DNA of 64,000 bases from Lachnospiraceae bacterium AC3007 (GTDB taxonomy: Bacteria; Bacillota; Clostridia; Lachnospirales; Lachnospiraceae). How positions within the stretch are numbered: position 1 is the stretch's first letter; each line of letters starts with the position of its first letter. The notes beneath the pieces are model-generated. The model was not told the DNA's origin and made no database searches. It worked only from the letters and a program-made list of their open reading frames with translations. The translations under genes were made by a program, and so were the position numbers. The DNA is taken from the NCBI GenBank assembly GCA_000621405.1, contig JHYK01000010.1:1-64000 (forward strand), written 5' to 3'. Positions 24,359-32,986 of this stretch are shown here, piece after piece.

Positions 24359-25594
24359 ATGAGAAGAGGAAGATCAAGAGGCAGAGGAAGAGGAGTTTTC
24401 GACTTCAAAGATTTTTTTGTTTTGCATTTTCAGTATTTCATTGTCGGAGGACTTTTTCTCATACTGGTCGTAGTCCTTGCCATCTTTTCTGCCAAGCATA
24501 AGAGCAGCAAATCAAAGGACAAGGATGAGGAGACAACGGAGTCGACGACAGAGGCAGTATATGATGAGAATTCAGAGATACCGCTTCCGGAGGAGGATCT
24601 GCAGGTAGATGCATATCCCGAGGTTAACGCTCTGGTCAATTCTTATTTCACGGCCATGGCTACGGGAGATGTGGATACTCTGTCCACGATCTGCAGCGAT
24701 CTGGATGATGCCGCCAAGATCAGGATACAGGAGAAGGCCAATTATACGGAGAGTTATGATGACATCAAGTGCTATACGAAGCCGGGACCGATACCCAATT
24801 CATATATCGTATTTGCTTACTATCAGATAAAGTATGTGAACATAGACACAAAAGCTCCGGGTCTCTCATCGCTCTATGTCTGCACGGACGATAATACCGG
24901 ATCATTATATGTCTATAACGGAGATCTGTCAGAGAACGTCTCGAATTATATCAAGGGCGTCGCTGCACAGGAGGATGTGGTGGCTCTGCTCAGCGCCGTT
25001 GACACCGAATACAATAATGCGATCGAAGCCGATAAGACCTTAAAGGCCTTCATGGATGCCCTTCCGGCAAGACTGGATGAGGCTGTGGCTTCAAGGCTTG
25101 CATCAGGAGCTACTGACGAGGGAGCGTCTCCGGAAGAGAATACCGAGGTTACGATAGAGCTTACGGATTCGATCCGTATCAGGTCGTCACCGGATGATTC
25201 AGATACGAGCAATGTCATCGCCAATGCAAATGCCGGCGACACTTATACAAAGATCGGAGAAGAAGACAACTGGACAAAGATCAGGTATAAGGATACCGAA
25301 GCCTATGTCAGCTCCGATTACGTAAAAGAGGTCGACGGATCTTCGTCCGAGGGCGGCGAGAACTCCGAGTCCCAAGGCGGCGAGACATCATCTGCTTCGG
25401 GATCCATCACCGTGACGGATGATTCCGTAAGAGTAAGGTCATCTGCCGATACCAATACCAATGACAATGTCATCGGTACCGCGAATTCCGGAGAAAACTA
25501 TAATCTCACCGGAGAGACATCGGACGGATGGTATCAGATAGACTATAAGGGTCAGACAGGATATATCAAGGGAGACTTTGCAAGTAAGAATTAA
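24359..25594 (+). CDS. Membrane-anchored protein with two SH3 domains
   Basis: The 411-residue protein has a very basic cytoplasmic N-terminus (RRGRSRGRGRG), one membrane helix (about residues 27-44) and an acidic Ser/Thr linker. A folded domain of about 150 residues follows with an NTF2/SnoaL-like feel (VNALVNSYFTAMATGDVDTL). Two bacterial SH3 domains end the protein (about residues 265-325 and 350-411), each with R(I/V)RSS and a G-Y-(V/I) end. Such SH3 domains usually bind peptidoglycan. No enzymatic domain is seen, so it may be a wall-binding scaffold or sensor (inference). Confidence 0.75.
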   Translation: MRRGRSRGRGRGVFDFKDFFVLHFQYFIVGGLFLILVVVLAIFSAKHKSSKSKDKDEETTESTTEAVYDENSEIPLPEEDLQVDAYPEVNALVNSYFTAMATGDVDTLSTICSDLDDAAKIRIQEKANYTESYDDIKCYTKPGPIPNSYIVFAYYQIKYVNIDTKAPGLSSLYVCTDDNTGSLYVYNGDLSENVSNYIKGVAAQEDVVALLSAVDTEYNNAIEADKTLKAFMDALPARLDEAVASRLASGATDEGASPEENTEVTIELTDSIRIRSSPDDSDTSNVIANANAGDTYTKIGEEDNWTKIRYKDTEAYVSSDYVKEVDGSSSEGGENSESQGGETSSASGSITVTDDSVRVRSSADTNTNDNVIGTANSGENYNLTGETSDGWYQIDYKGQTGYIKGDFASKN

Positions 25595-25612
25595 ATCCTT
25601 TCAACTTTTATC

Positions 25613-25641
25613 TTGCAATCTGTTCCATCATAATGTATTAT
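25613..25641 (+). promoter_or_regulatory. Promoter of gdhA
   Basis: TTGCAA (25613-25618), a 17-bp spacer and TATTAT (25636-25641). The predicted start near 25648 places the long hairpin at about 25652-25702 in the gdhA leader. Confidence 0.6.
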
Positions 25642-25651
25642 CTTTGTGACA

Positions 25652-25704
25652 ATGGCGTCATAGAAAAGAGGCTGCAACCTCTTTTCTTTGACGCTATGAT
25701 TTTC
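25652..25704 (+). promoter_or_regulatory. Long hairpin in the gdhA leader
   Basis: TGGCGTCA pairs with TGACGCTA and, inside it, GAAAAGAGG pairs with CCTCTTTTC around a CTGCAA loop. This gives about 17 bp of stem. It could end transcripts from the SH3 gene, but the T-run is inside the stem rather than after it. As the predicted gdhA start is upstream of it, a leader role is also possible. Confidence 0.5.
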
Positions 25705-25720
25705 TAAAACGTATTTTTAG

Positions 25721-27079
<1,359 letters not shown>

Positions 27080-27115
27080 GTAATGTGACAGATCTTAGAT
27101 AAGGATCATAATGAT

Positions 27116-27152
27116 AAAGCCGCCGGTGCGATCATGCATCGGCGGCTTTTTA
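27116..27152 (+). terminator. Terminator between convergent gdhA and inositol-phosphatase genes
   Basis: AAAGCCGCCG (27116-27125) pairs with CGGCGGCTTT, followed by a T-run on the plus strand. It may also serve the minus-strand operon weakly. Confidence 0.85.
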
Positions 27153-27193
27153 TTGTCCGGGGATATATTGCGGAATGACTTTCGTGTCGATTC

Positions 27194-27976
27194 TTATTCA
27201 AGAAAGCATGCAGGTATCTCTTTTACACCCTTTGATCTGCAAAGAGCAGAAGAGGGACCGGTGTAGGACAGAGGGTTGCCCTTGATATCGGTCACTGTGC
27301 ATCCGGCCTCCGTGGCGATCAGCGCTCCTGCCGCATAGTCCCAAAGCTGTATCGTCATCTCAAAATACATGGCGCATTTCCCCGTGGCCACACAGCACAT
27401 GTCCCATGCTGCGGTACCGGAACGCCTGATGTCCACACATTCGGACATGAGAGATTTTAAGATCCTGAAGGTTTCATCCCTCAGCTCGGTATAGTAGGGA
27501 GCAGTCCCGAAAGCAACGAGTGAATCAGATAATGGAGCATCCGTGCAGTTGATCGCGGTTCCGTTCATATAAGCCCCGCCGCCTTTTACCGCTTCAAAGA
27601 TCATGTCATCGTAGGGGTTGTATATTACTCCCATATATGGTCCCTTGTCCTTTAAAAGGCCGATGGACACGACTGAAGGATGATAGGCAGATATGAAGTT
27701 GGATGTGCCGTCGATGGGGTCTATGACAAAGACATATCCATGCTCCATCTTCCGGGAGAAAACATCCTGTCCGTCTTCTTCGCCTACAAAGGATGCTTCC
27801 GGGAGTACCTTTGAGAGTCGGTCGATCAGAAAAGCCTGTATCTTCTCGTCGGTCTCGGTCACGAAATTGGCATGCCCGCCCTTTTCGGATATCTTCGGGT
27901 GGCCGGCTTCTTTCATTATCCTGCCGGCATCTCTTGCGGCTTCTTTTATCTGATCCAAAAGCTTTTTTTCATCCAT
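27194..27976 (-). CDS. Inositol monophosphatase family protein
   Basis: The 260-residue Mg-dependent phosphatase has the family metal-binding motifs: GEEDGQ, DPIDGTSNF (about residues 84-92) and the C-terminal WDYAAGALIATEAGC. Members hydrolyse inositol phosphates, fructose 1,6-bisphosphate, PAP or histidinol phosphate, and the sequence alone does not decide which. It is the last gene of a minus-strand operon with two chromate transporters and an antiporter, 12 bp after the preceding gene. Confidence 0.87.
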   Translation of the reverse strand: MDEKKLLDQIKEAARDAGRIMKEAGHPKISEKGGHANFVTETDEKIQAFLIDRLSKVLPEASFVGEEDGQDVFSRKMEHGYVFVIDPIDGTSNFISAYHPSVVSIGLLKDKGPYMGVIYNPYDDMIFEAVKGGGAYMNGTAINCTDAPLSDSLVAFGTAPYYTELRDETFRILKSLMSECVDIRRSGTAAWDMCCVATGKCAMYFEMTIQLWDYAAGALIATEAGCTVTDIKGNPLSYTGPSSALCRSKGVKEIPACFLE

Positions 27977-27988
27977 GCTGTCACCTCA

Positions 27989-28561
27989 CTATGAACCGAA
28001 TCCGAAGATCACTCCCACGACTGCCGAGAAAGCAATGAACGCTATGGGATGGATCTTGAATTTCTTTCTTAACACAAATATCAATACTGCAAGAATAAGT
28101 CCCTTCCAGATGAAGAGACGGCTTATGTCATGACTTTCGGCAAATGCCGGGATATTGACGAGGGCGATCTTCACCACATTGATGCCTGCCGCCGATATCA
28201 TTGCTATCGAGGCCGGGCGGAGTCCGTAGAAGGCCGCCTCCACATGGCGGTTTTCCTTGAACTTCTTAAGGAAGGCCGCGACGATCAGTATCACTATAAA
28301 AGACGGAAGGGCGAGAGCGATCGTTGCTATGATGCCTCCCGCAAAACCCATGGTCTTATATCCCGCATAGGTACTCATGTTGATGCCTATGGCGCCGGGA
28401 GTGGACTCTGATATCGCGATCATATCCGCGATGTCTGCGTGTGAGAACCAGCCTGTGCTGTCTGATATCTCGTACAGGAAAGGAAGAGTGGCGAGTCCTC
28501 CGCCCACGGAGAATAGGCCTGTCTTGAAGAATTCCAGGAAAAGAAGGATAAGAGTCTTCAT
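27989..28561 (-). CDS. Chromate transporter, single-domain subunit (second gene)
   Basis: The 190-residue membrane protein is one half of a split CHR-family transporter. It has the N-terminal FFKTGLFSVGGGLATLPFL motif and the AISESTPGAIGINMSTYAG segment typical of ChrA halves. Split halves are thought to work as heterodimers. The physiological anion in anaerobes may not be chromate. Its ATG overlaps the upstream partner by 4 bp. Confidence 0.85.
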   Translation of the reverse strand: MKTLILLFLEFFKTGLFSVGGGLATLPFLYEISDSTGWFSHADIADMIAISESTPGAIGINMSTYAGYKTMGFAGGIIATIALALPSFIVILIVAAFLKKFKENRHVEAAFYGLRPASIAMISAAGINVVKIALVNIPAFAESHDISRLFIWKGLILAVLIFVLRKKFKIHPIAFIAFSAVVGVIFGFGS

Positions 28562-29115
28562 GGAGCGGCCTCCTTATGTCCTCTTAACAGTATCCCGGCG
28601 ACGCCTGCAGCTATGACAAGGACGGCGGCAGGTACTCTGAAGGGAAGGAAAGGAGAGGCTACCATCAGGAGGAAGATGACGGCATAGATCACAAAGGCCG
28701 TCTTATCCACGATCGCTTTTTTCCAGAGCCTTATCACGGCCTCAAGTATCAGTACGCATACACAGACTCTGATCCCGGCGAATGCATTCTGCACCAGAGG
28801 AATATCCGCAAAATTAGTAAGGAAAGCTGCTATCACAAGTATCAGTATGACCGGGCAGGTAAGGAAACCAAGAGTCGCAGCGACAGCTCCGCTCTTACCG
28901 TGTCTTTTATTGCCGATAAATGTCGAGACGTTAAGAGCTATGATGCCTGGAGTGCACTGTCCTATGGCAAAATAGTCCATGAGTTCCTCCGTGGTGACCC
29001 AGCCGCGCTTCTTGTTCAGATCCTCCTCCAGCAGGGGGAGCATGGCATATCCTCCGCCAAAGTTCACGGCTCCGATCCTGAGAAAAACAAGATACAGTTC
29101 GATCAGATCTTTCAT
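28558..29115 (-). CDS. Chromate transporter, single-domain subunit (first gene)
   Basis: The 185-residue partner of the downstream gene has FLRIGAVNFGGGYAMLPLL near the N-terminus and FAIGQCTPGIIALNVSTFIG. The ATG at 29115 (MKDLIELYL) is chosen because AAAGGA lies 8 bp upstream and the family begins here. An in-frame ATG 60 bp upstream lies inside the antiporter gene. The pair overlaps by 4 bp, which supports coupled translation. Confidence 0.85.
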   Translation of the reverse strand: MKDLIELYLVFLRIGAVNFGGGYAMLPLLEEDLNKKRGWVTTEELMDYFAIGQCTPGIIALNVSTFIGNKRHGKSGAVAATLGFLTCPVILILVIAAFLTNFADIPLVQNAFAGIRVCVCVLILEAVIRLWKKAIVDKTAFVIYAVIFLLMVASPFLPFRVPAAVLVIAAGVAGILLRGHKEAAP

Positions 29116-29131
29116 CTGCCGGTCCTTTCTG

Positions 29132-30328
29132 TCAGGAAGCTGATGCGTGTTCCCTGTCTTCGGGGAACACATCAAACAGGAACTTCAGTAACACCGGAGT
29201 CGTGATGGAGCTTACTATGATAAGAAGTATGACAGCCGTGAAGTATGCCTGACTCATCATACCCGCTGCAAGACCTCTCTGCGCCACGATAAGAGCCACC
29301 TCGCCTCTGGTCATCATGCCTACGCCGATCTTGGCGGAGTCACCCCAGCTGTATCTCATGATCTTGGATATACCGCCGCAGCCTATGATCTTTGATAACA
29401 GTCCCACTATCACAAAGGCTATCGAGAAGAGGACTATGGTCGTATCAAGAGTGCGGACGTTCGTCTGCAGTCCTATGGAGCAGAAGAATACCGGTCCGAA
29501 GAGCATGTAGGAATTGACGTCCATCTTTCTTGAGATGTACTTGGAATCATCAAGTGATGAAAGGATGACGCCTGCGATATAGGCTCCCGTGATGTCGGCG
29601 ACTGAGAAGTATTTGTCCGCGATATATGCGAGGACGAAAGCAAGAGCCATTCCCATAATGGGGATACGTCTCGTGTGCGGATATTTTTTATCTATTATCT
29701 TGAAGATATGGTATGTGATGATACCGACGCCGACTGCAAAGATAAAGAACAGTATCGTGTGCAGCACTACGGATATGATGTCGGCCGAGGGATCCTTGAA
29801 GCTTATGACGATGGTGAGCACTATGATGCCTATCACATCGTCTATGATGGCGGCGCTCATTATCGTGGTGCCTATCGTGCCGGAGAGGACACCGAGCTCC
29901 TTTAAGGCTTCCACTGTGATGGAGACCGATGTGGCTGTAAGGATCGTCCCTATAAAAAGAGCCTTATAGAACTGCTCGCTTCCTACCGGTGAAAATCCGT
30001 AGAAGAGCATATAGAGAACTGTCCCGCAGATCAGAGGGATGAACACTCCGGACATGGCGATCAGCGTTGCCTTAACGCCGGTCTCGCGAAGTTCCTTTAT
30101 ATCGGTGCCGAGTCCTGCAGAGAACATCAGCATGATAACGCCGATCTCGGCCATCCCCGACAGAAAATCGGACGGCGTGACAAATCCCATGAGAGAAGGA
30201 CCTATGAGCAGTCCCGCTATGATCGCCCCTGCGACCTGGGGCGCATGTATCTTCCGGGCAACGAGCCCGAAGAATTTTGCAGCGACGACTATTATGGCAA
30301 GCTGACGCAGAATCTCGGTGGTTTCCAT
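29132..30328 (-). CDS. Cation/proton antiporter (CPA2, NapA/KefB-type core)
   Basis: The 398-residue protein has about twelve membrane helices of the Na_H_Exchanger family. Recognisable parts are the GLLIGPSLMGF segment, LMFSAGLGTDIKEL, the discontinuous helix region ATSVSITVEAL, SAAIIDDVIGIIVL carrying the double-aspartate ion site, and TRGEVALIVAQRG. There is no C-terminal TrkA-N domain, so it is more like NapA-type Na/H exchangers than full KefB. TGGAGGAAAA precedes the ATG. It is first in the minus-strand operon. Confidence 0.87.
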   Translation of the reverse strand: METTEILRQLAIIVVAAKFFGLVARKIHAPQVAGAIIAGLLIGPSLMGFVTPSDFLSGMAEIGVIMLMFSAGLGTDIKELRETGVKATLIAMSGVFIPLICGTVLYMLFYGFSPVGSEQFYKALFIGTILTATSVSITVEALKELGVLSGTIGTTIMSAAIIDDVIGIIVLTIVISFKDPSADIISVVLHTILFFIFAVGVGIITYHIFKIIDKKYPHTRRIPIMGMALAFVLAYIADKYFSVADITGAYIAGVILSSLDDSKYISRKMDVNSYMLFGPVFFCSIGLQTNVRTLDTTIVLFSIAFVIVGLLSKIIGCGGISKIMRYSWGDSAKIGVGMMTRGEVALIVAQRGLAAGMMSQAYFTAVILLIIVSSITTPVLLKFLFDVFPEDREHASAS

Positions 30329-30361
30329 TTTTTTCCTCCATGCTTATATGATCAACCGCAG

Positions 30362-30390
30362 ATTATACCACCACGGGATCTTTTGGACAA
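30362..30390 (-). promoter_or_regulatory. Promoter of the antiporter operon
   Basis: On the minus strand TTGTCC (30390-30385), a 17-bp spacer ending TGG, and TATAAT (30367-30362). The start falls about 30 bp before the antiporter ATG. Confidence 0.65.
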
Positions 30391-30408
30391 ACGAGTGCGG
30401 ATCCCTGT

Positions 30409-31575
30409 TTATTCCTGTCTCAGCAGTGCCGATATCTCTTCTTCGGAGGCTTTGATATTGCCCTGTACCATTTCCAAAGAGCCGCCGCCCCTTGCGCCGA
30501 ACTTCTCCTTTAAGAGCGAAGATATCCCGCGGGCATCATGTCCGGGATAAGAAAGAATGTAATTATATCCGCTGTCTCCATCCGATGAAAAGACGGCGCA
30601 GATCGTATCGCGGCTTTCCGAAAGGCGGTTCACGGCCTTTCTCTGTACCGTATTATCAACTGCGTCCGTAAAAAGGACTGCCACCGGGGCATTACTGTCG
30701 AGTTCTTCGATATCTCTTTCCAGTCTTTTTGCCGCGTCGTTTTTTATCTTTATCTTCAGATCATTATTGTCATTGAGCAGCCTGTCCACTGCTTCCGTAA
30801 GCTTGTCAGTATTTTCCGAGAGCATATGCGAGAGATCATCGGTGATATCCTGGATACGGCTAAGATGACTGAAGGCGCGTTCGCCGCAAAGGATCGTAAG
30901 CCTCATACCGCCCTTGTATCTTATGGCTCTGATGATCTTAATGATGCCGATCTCTCCCGTATGTGATACGTGCGGAGCGCAGCAGGCGCAGACATCAATG
31001 CCGGGTATCGTGACTATCCGAAGACTGTCTTTTACAGCTATCTTGCTGCGGTAGGACATCCCCTCAAGGGACGCGGCATCATAGTATCTGCACTCTGTAG
31101 GAATGTTCCGGTATACCGCATCATTTGCGAGCATCTCAAGCTTCTTCAGGTCTTCTTCCGGAAGCTCAGAGGAAGTATCCACCGTGACTATGCTGTCGGA
31201 AAGATGGAAGCCCTTGTTTTCAATACCCCATTCCCTGTGCATGATGCCCGACAGGATATGCTCTCCCGTATGGTTCTGCATATTGGAAAACCTTCTCTTC
31301 CAGTCTATAACACCGCTGACTTCATCACCTGTCTTCAGATCGTCTGCCCGGCACATTACTGTATGGGTTATGATGTCATCCTCGATGGATACGTGCGTGA
31401 CCTCGAAGGAGCCGAGGGTTCCGATATCGGATGTCTGGCCTCCTTCTTCAGGGAAGAATAAGGTCCTGTCAAGACGTACGAGACAGGTGTCGGGATCCTT
31501 AACATCAATGCTTTCGATCACGGCGCTGAATTCTCTTTTATATGCATCTTCGTCATACAGTTTTACGGTACCCAT
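30409..31575 (-). CDS. Alanyl-tRNA editing protein AlaX-like with DHHA1 domain
   Basis: The 388-residue protein resembles the editing and C-terminal parts of alanyl-tRNA synthetase without the aminoacylation domain. The N-terminal beta barrel is followed by the zinc-binding editing site HTGEHILSG and CACCAPHVSHTGEIG. A coiled coil (about residues 240-290) and a DHHA1 domain ending GARGGGSLEMVQG follow. Such proteins deacylate Ser-tRNA(Ala) or Gly-tRNA(Ala) in trans. The ATG at 31575 (MGTVKLYDED) has AGGAGGG just upstream. A longer in-frame start at 31707 would run into the palindromic repeat and is rejected. Confidence 0.87.
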   Translation of the reverse strand: MGTVKLYDEDAYKREFSAVIESIDVKDPDTCLVRLDRTLFFPEEGGQTSDIGTLGSFEVTHVSIEDDIITHTVMCRADDLKTGDEVSGVIDWKRRFSNMQNHTGEHILSGIMHREWGIENKGFHLSDSIVTVDTSSELPEEDLKKLEMLANDAVYRNIPTECRYYDAASLEGMSYRSKIAVKDSLRIVTIPGIDVCACCAPHVSHTGEIGIIKIIRAIRYKGGMRLTILCGERAFSHLSRIQDITDDLSHMLSENTDKLTEAVDRLLNDNNDLKIKIKNDAAKRLERDIEELDSNAPVAVLFTDAVDNTVQRKAVNRLSESRDTICAVFSSDGDSGYNYILSYPGHDARGISSLLKEKFGARGGGSLEMVQGNIKASEEEISALLRQE

Positions 31576-31602
31576 AGTCCCTCCTGAGTTTGTTTGGGGT
31601 AT

Positions 31603-31632
31603 ATTATACATCTTCATTATTACGACAACAAA
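31603..31632 (-). promoter_or_regulatory. Promoter of the AlaX-like gene
   Basis: On the minus strand TTTGTT (31632-31627), an 18-bp spacer and TATAAT (31608-31603). It lies between the palindromic repeat and the start codon. Confidence 0.5.
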
Positions 31633-31647
31633 AAACGGCGGAAGGGG

Positions 31648-31739
31648 CAAGACAGAGGGACGGTTCTTTTGTCTTGATGGACCACTAACCCCGTCCCCAT
31701 GGTCCACCTGCCGGACAAAAGAACCGTCCCCCTGTCTTG
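31648..31739. repeat. 92-bp palindromic dispersed repeat
   Basis: The outer arms 31648-31673 and 31714-31739 are inverted copies, 26 bp each with one mismatch, containing ACGGTTCTTTTGTC and its complement. Inside, TGGACCA (31678-31684) is mirrored by TGGTCCA (31700-31706), flanking ACCCCGTCCCC. The central module recurs at 604-636. The element lies between the divergent AlaX-like gene and a secreted-protein gene, with its right arm ending 1 bp before a TTGACA promoter element. It resembles a REP or MITE-like palindrome. No coding capacity is seen. Confidence 0.85.
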
Positions 31740-31740
31740 T

Positions 31741-31769
31741 TTGACATTAATAGGGTGTGGGGGTACGAT
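31741..31769 (+). promoter_or_regulatory. Promoter of the secreted protein at 31844
   Basis: A perfect TTGACA (31741-31746), a 17-bp spacer and TACGAT (31764-31769). The -35 box starts 1 bp after the palindromic repeat, so the repeat could influence its activity. Confidence 0.6.
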
Positions 31770-31843
31770 ACATATGTTTGATTTTGGCGTTTACGTCAAT
31801 CAATACAGGCTGTTGTAAGCAGCTGAAAATCAGGGGGAAAATA

Positions 31844-32794
31844 ATGAACAAGAGACAGGCAATCAAAAGAAAGATTGGAGTTTTTTTGGCAACGGTACTC
31901 ATGAGCATGACCATACTGCCGATGGGACTGGTCAGTGCGATGGCAGAGAATCTGACTGTAGAAGTTGAAAGAAGTGGTGGAAAAACCGCAAATATAGATT
32001 TCACTCTTGATGGTGGAACGGTCAGTGGAGATATTATATGTACTGCAACGGAAGTTGATGGACATTCACATGGAAAAAAGATCAACACCCATTTACTCAT
32101 CGAATTAGAGTTTACAACTACACAGGCGCTTAAACCAATTCGAACGAATTCCGATGGTGAAGATGAGTGCAAAGGAGCTCATGTTACTGTTAAATATGAG
32201 GGTATAACGAGGAGTATTGATCCCATTCTTTATCAATATGGTGGAAAGAACAGATATTATACTTGTTTCAGTTTTATAATTTCTGGAGAAGATCCTCATA
32301 AGAACGAAGAAGATAAAAAAGAGAAAAAGCACCATTCCAGCAGCGACGACAGCAATGATGAGCCCACGGGAAGTTTCGCACCGGATACTAAGACCATGAC
32401 TCCGGAGCAGCAGGCCGGCTGGTCAGTCGTCAGCAGAGAGGCTGTCGTAACATCTGCCGGCACAGGCGCAGGCATATCCATTACGAATTCTTATCAGGGA
32501 CCTCTGTGCAGATCTGCATTCCAGATGGCAGCACCGGGATACACTATAGGGCATACCTATAACATGAACCTTACAGCCGGAGCAGGTGGCAATTCAGGAC
32601 TCAAGGTGCCGACGGATCTGGTGAAAGCCGGAAGAAAATATGTCGTGGCCTTTGTGGTACCTGGCGGAGCGAAAGTAGCTACTACTACTCCTCTTACTCC
32701 CGATGCAGCAGGGTGTATCAATTTCAATACGACTGCTCTCGGATTGCCGGCAGGCAGCAACTGTGCAATGGCTATCATGTATGCAGACGTTTGA
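31844..32794 (+). CDS. Secreted protein of unknown function
   Basis: The 316-residue protein has a signal peptide with a long basic N-region (MNKRQAIKRKIGVFLATVLM ... GLVSAMA). Its first domain (about residues 32-150) looks beta-rich and is AT-rich in codon use. A charged linker of K, E, H, S and D follows (KEKKHHSSSDDSND). The C-terminal domain of about 130 residues (GISITNSYQGPLCRSAFQMA ... CAMAIMYADV) is GC-richer and may come from another source. No anchor or catalytic motif is visible. AGGGGGAAAAT precedes the ATG at 31844. I do not recognise the family beyond similarity in style to other Lachnospiraceae exported proteins. Confidence 0.65.
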   Translation: MNKRQAIKRKIGVFLATVLMSMTILPMGLVSAMAENLTVEVERSGGKTANIDFTLDGGTVSGDIICTATEVDGHSHGKKINTHLLIELEFTTTQALKPIRTNSDGEDECKGAHVTVKYEGITRSIDPILYQYGGKNRYYTCFSFIISGEDPHKNEEDKKEKKHHSSSDDSNDEPTGSFAPDTKTMTPEQQAGWSVVSREAVVTSAGTGAGISITNSYQGPLCRSAFQMAAPGYTIGHTYNMNLTAGAGGNSGLKVPTDLVKAGRKYVVAFVVPGGAKVATTTPLTPDAAGCINFNTTALGLPAGSNCAMAIMYADV

Positions 32795-32811
32795 TCGATA
32801 ACTGAAGACGC

Positions 32812-32852
32812 AAGACAGGGGGGCATGACACGCCCCCCTGTCTTTCTTTCTT
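32812..32852 (+). terminator. Strong terminator after the secreted protein
   Basis: AAGACAGGGGGGC (32812-32824) pairs perfectly with GCCCCCCTGTCTT (32832-32844), followed by TCTTTCTT. The stem sequence echoes the CCCCCTGTCTT end of the palindromic repeat 1 kb upstream. Confidence 0.88.
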
Positions 32853-32880
32853 GACCATTTTCATCCTGCTGTAGTATAAT
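32851..32880 (+). promoter_or_regulatory. Promoter of the Ig-like protein, ispG and polC unit
   Basis: TTGACC (32851-32856), an 18-bp spacer and a perfect TATAAT (32875-32880). It begins directly at the end of the preceding terminator. No other promoter was seen before ispG, so it may serve all three genes. Confidence 0.65.
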
Positions 32881-32986
32881 CAGCAGACTCGGTTTAGAGG
32901 GCGCATTCTGACGCCGTCCCGGGAAGTCGATTGCATTTAGTTCTTTATTTCTGTTTTTTGTTTCCCATAAGAAAGGACGTGAAAAT

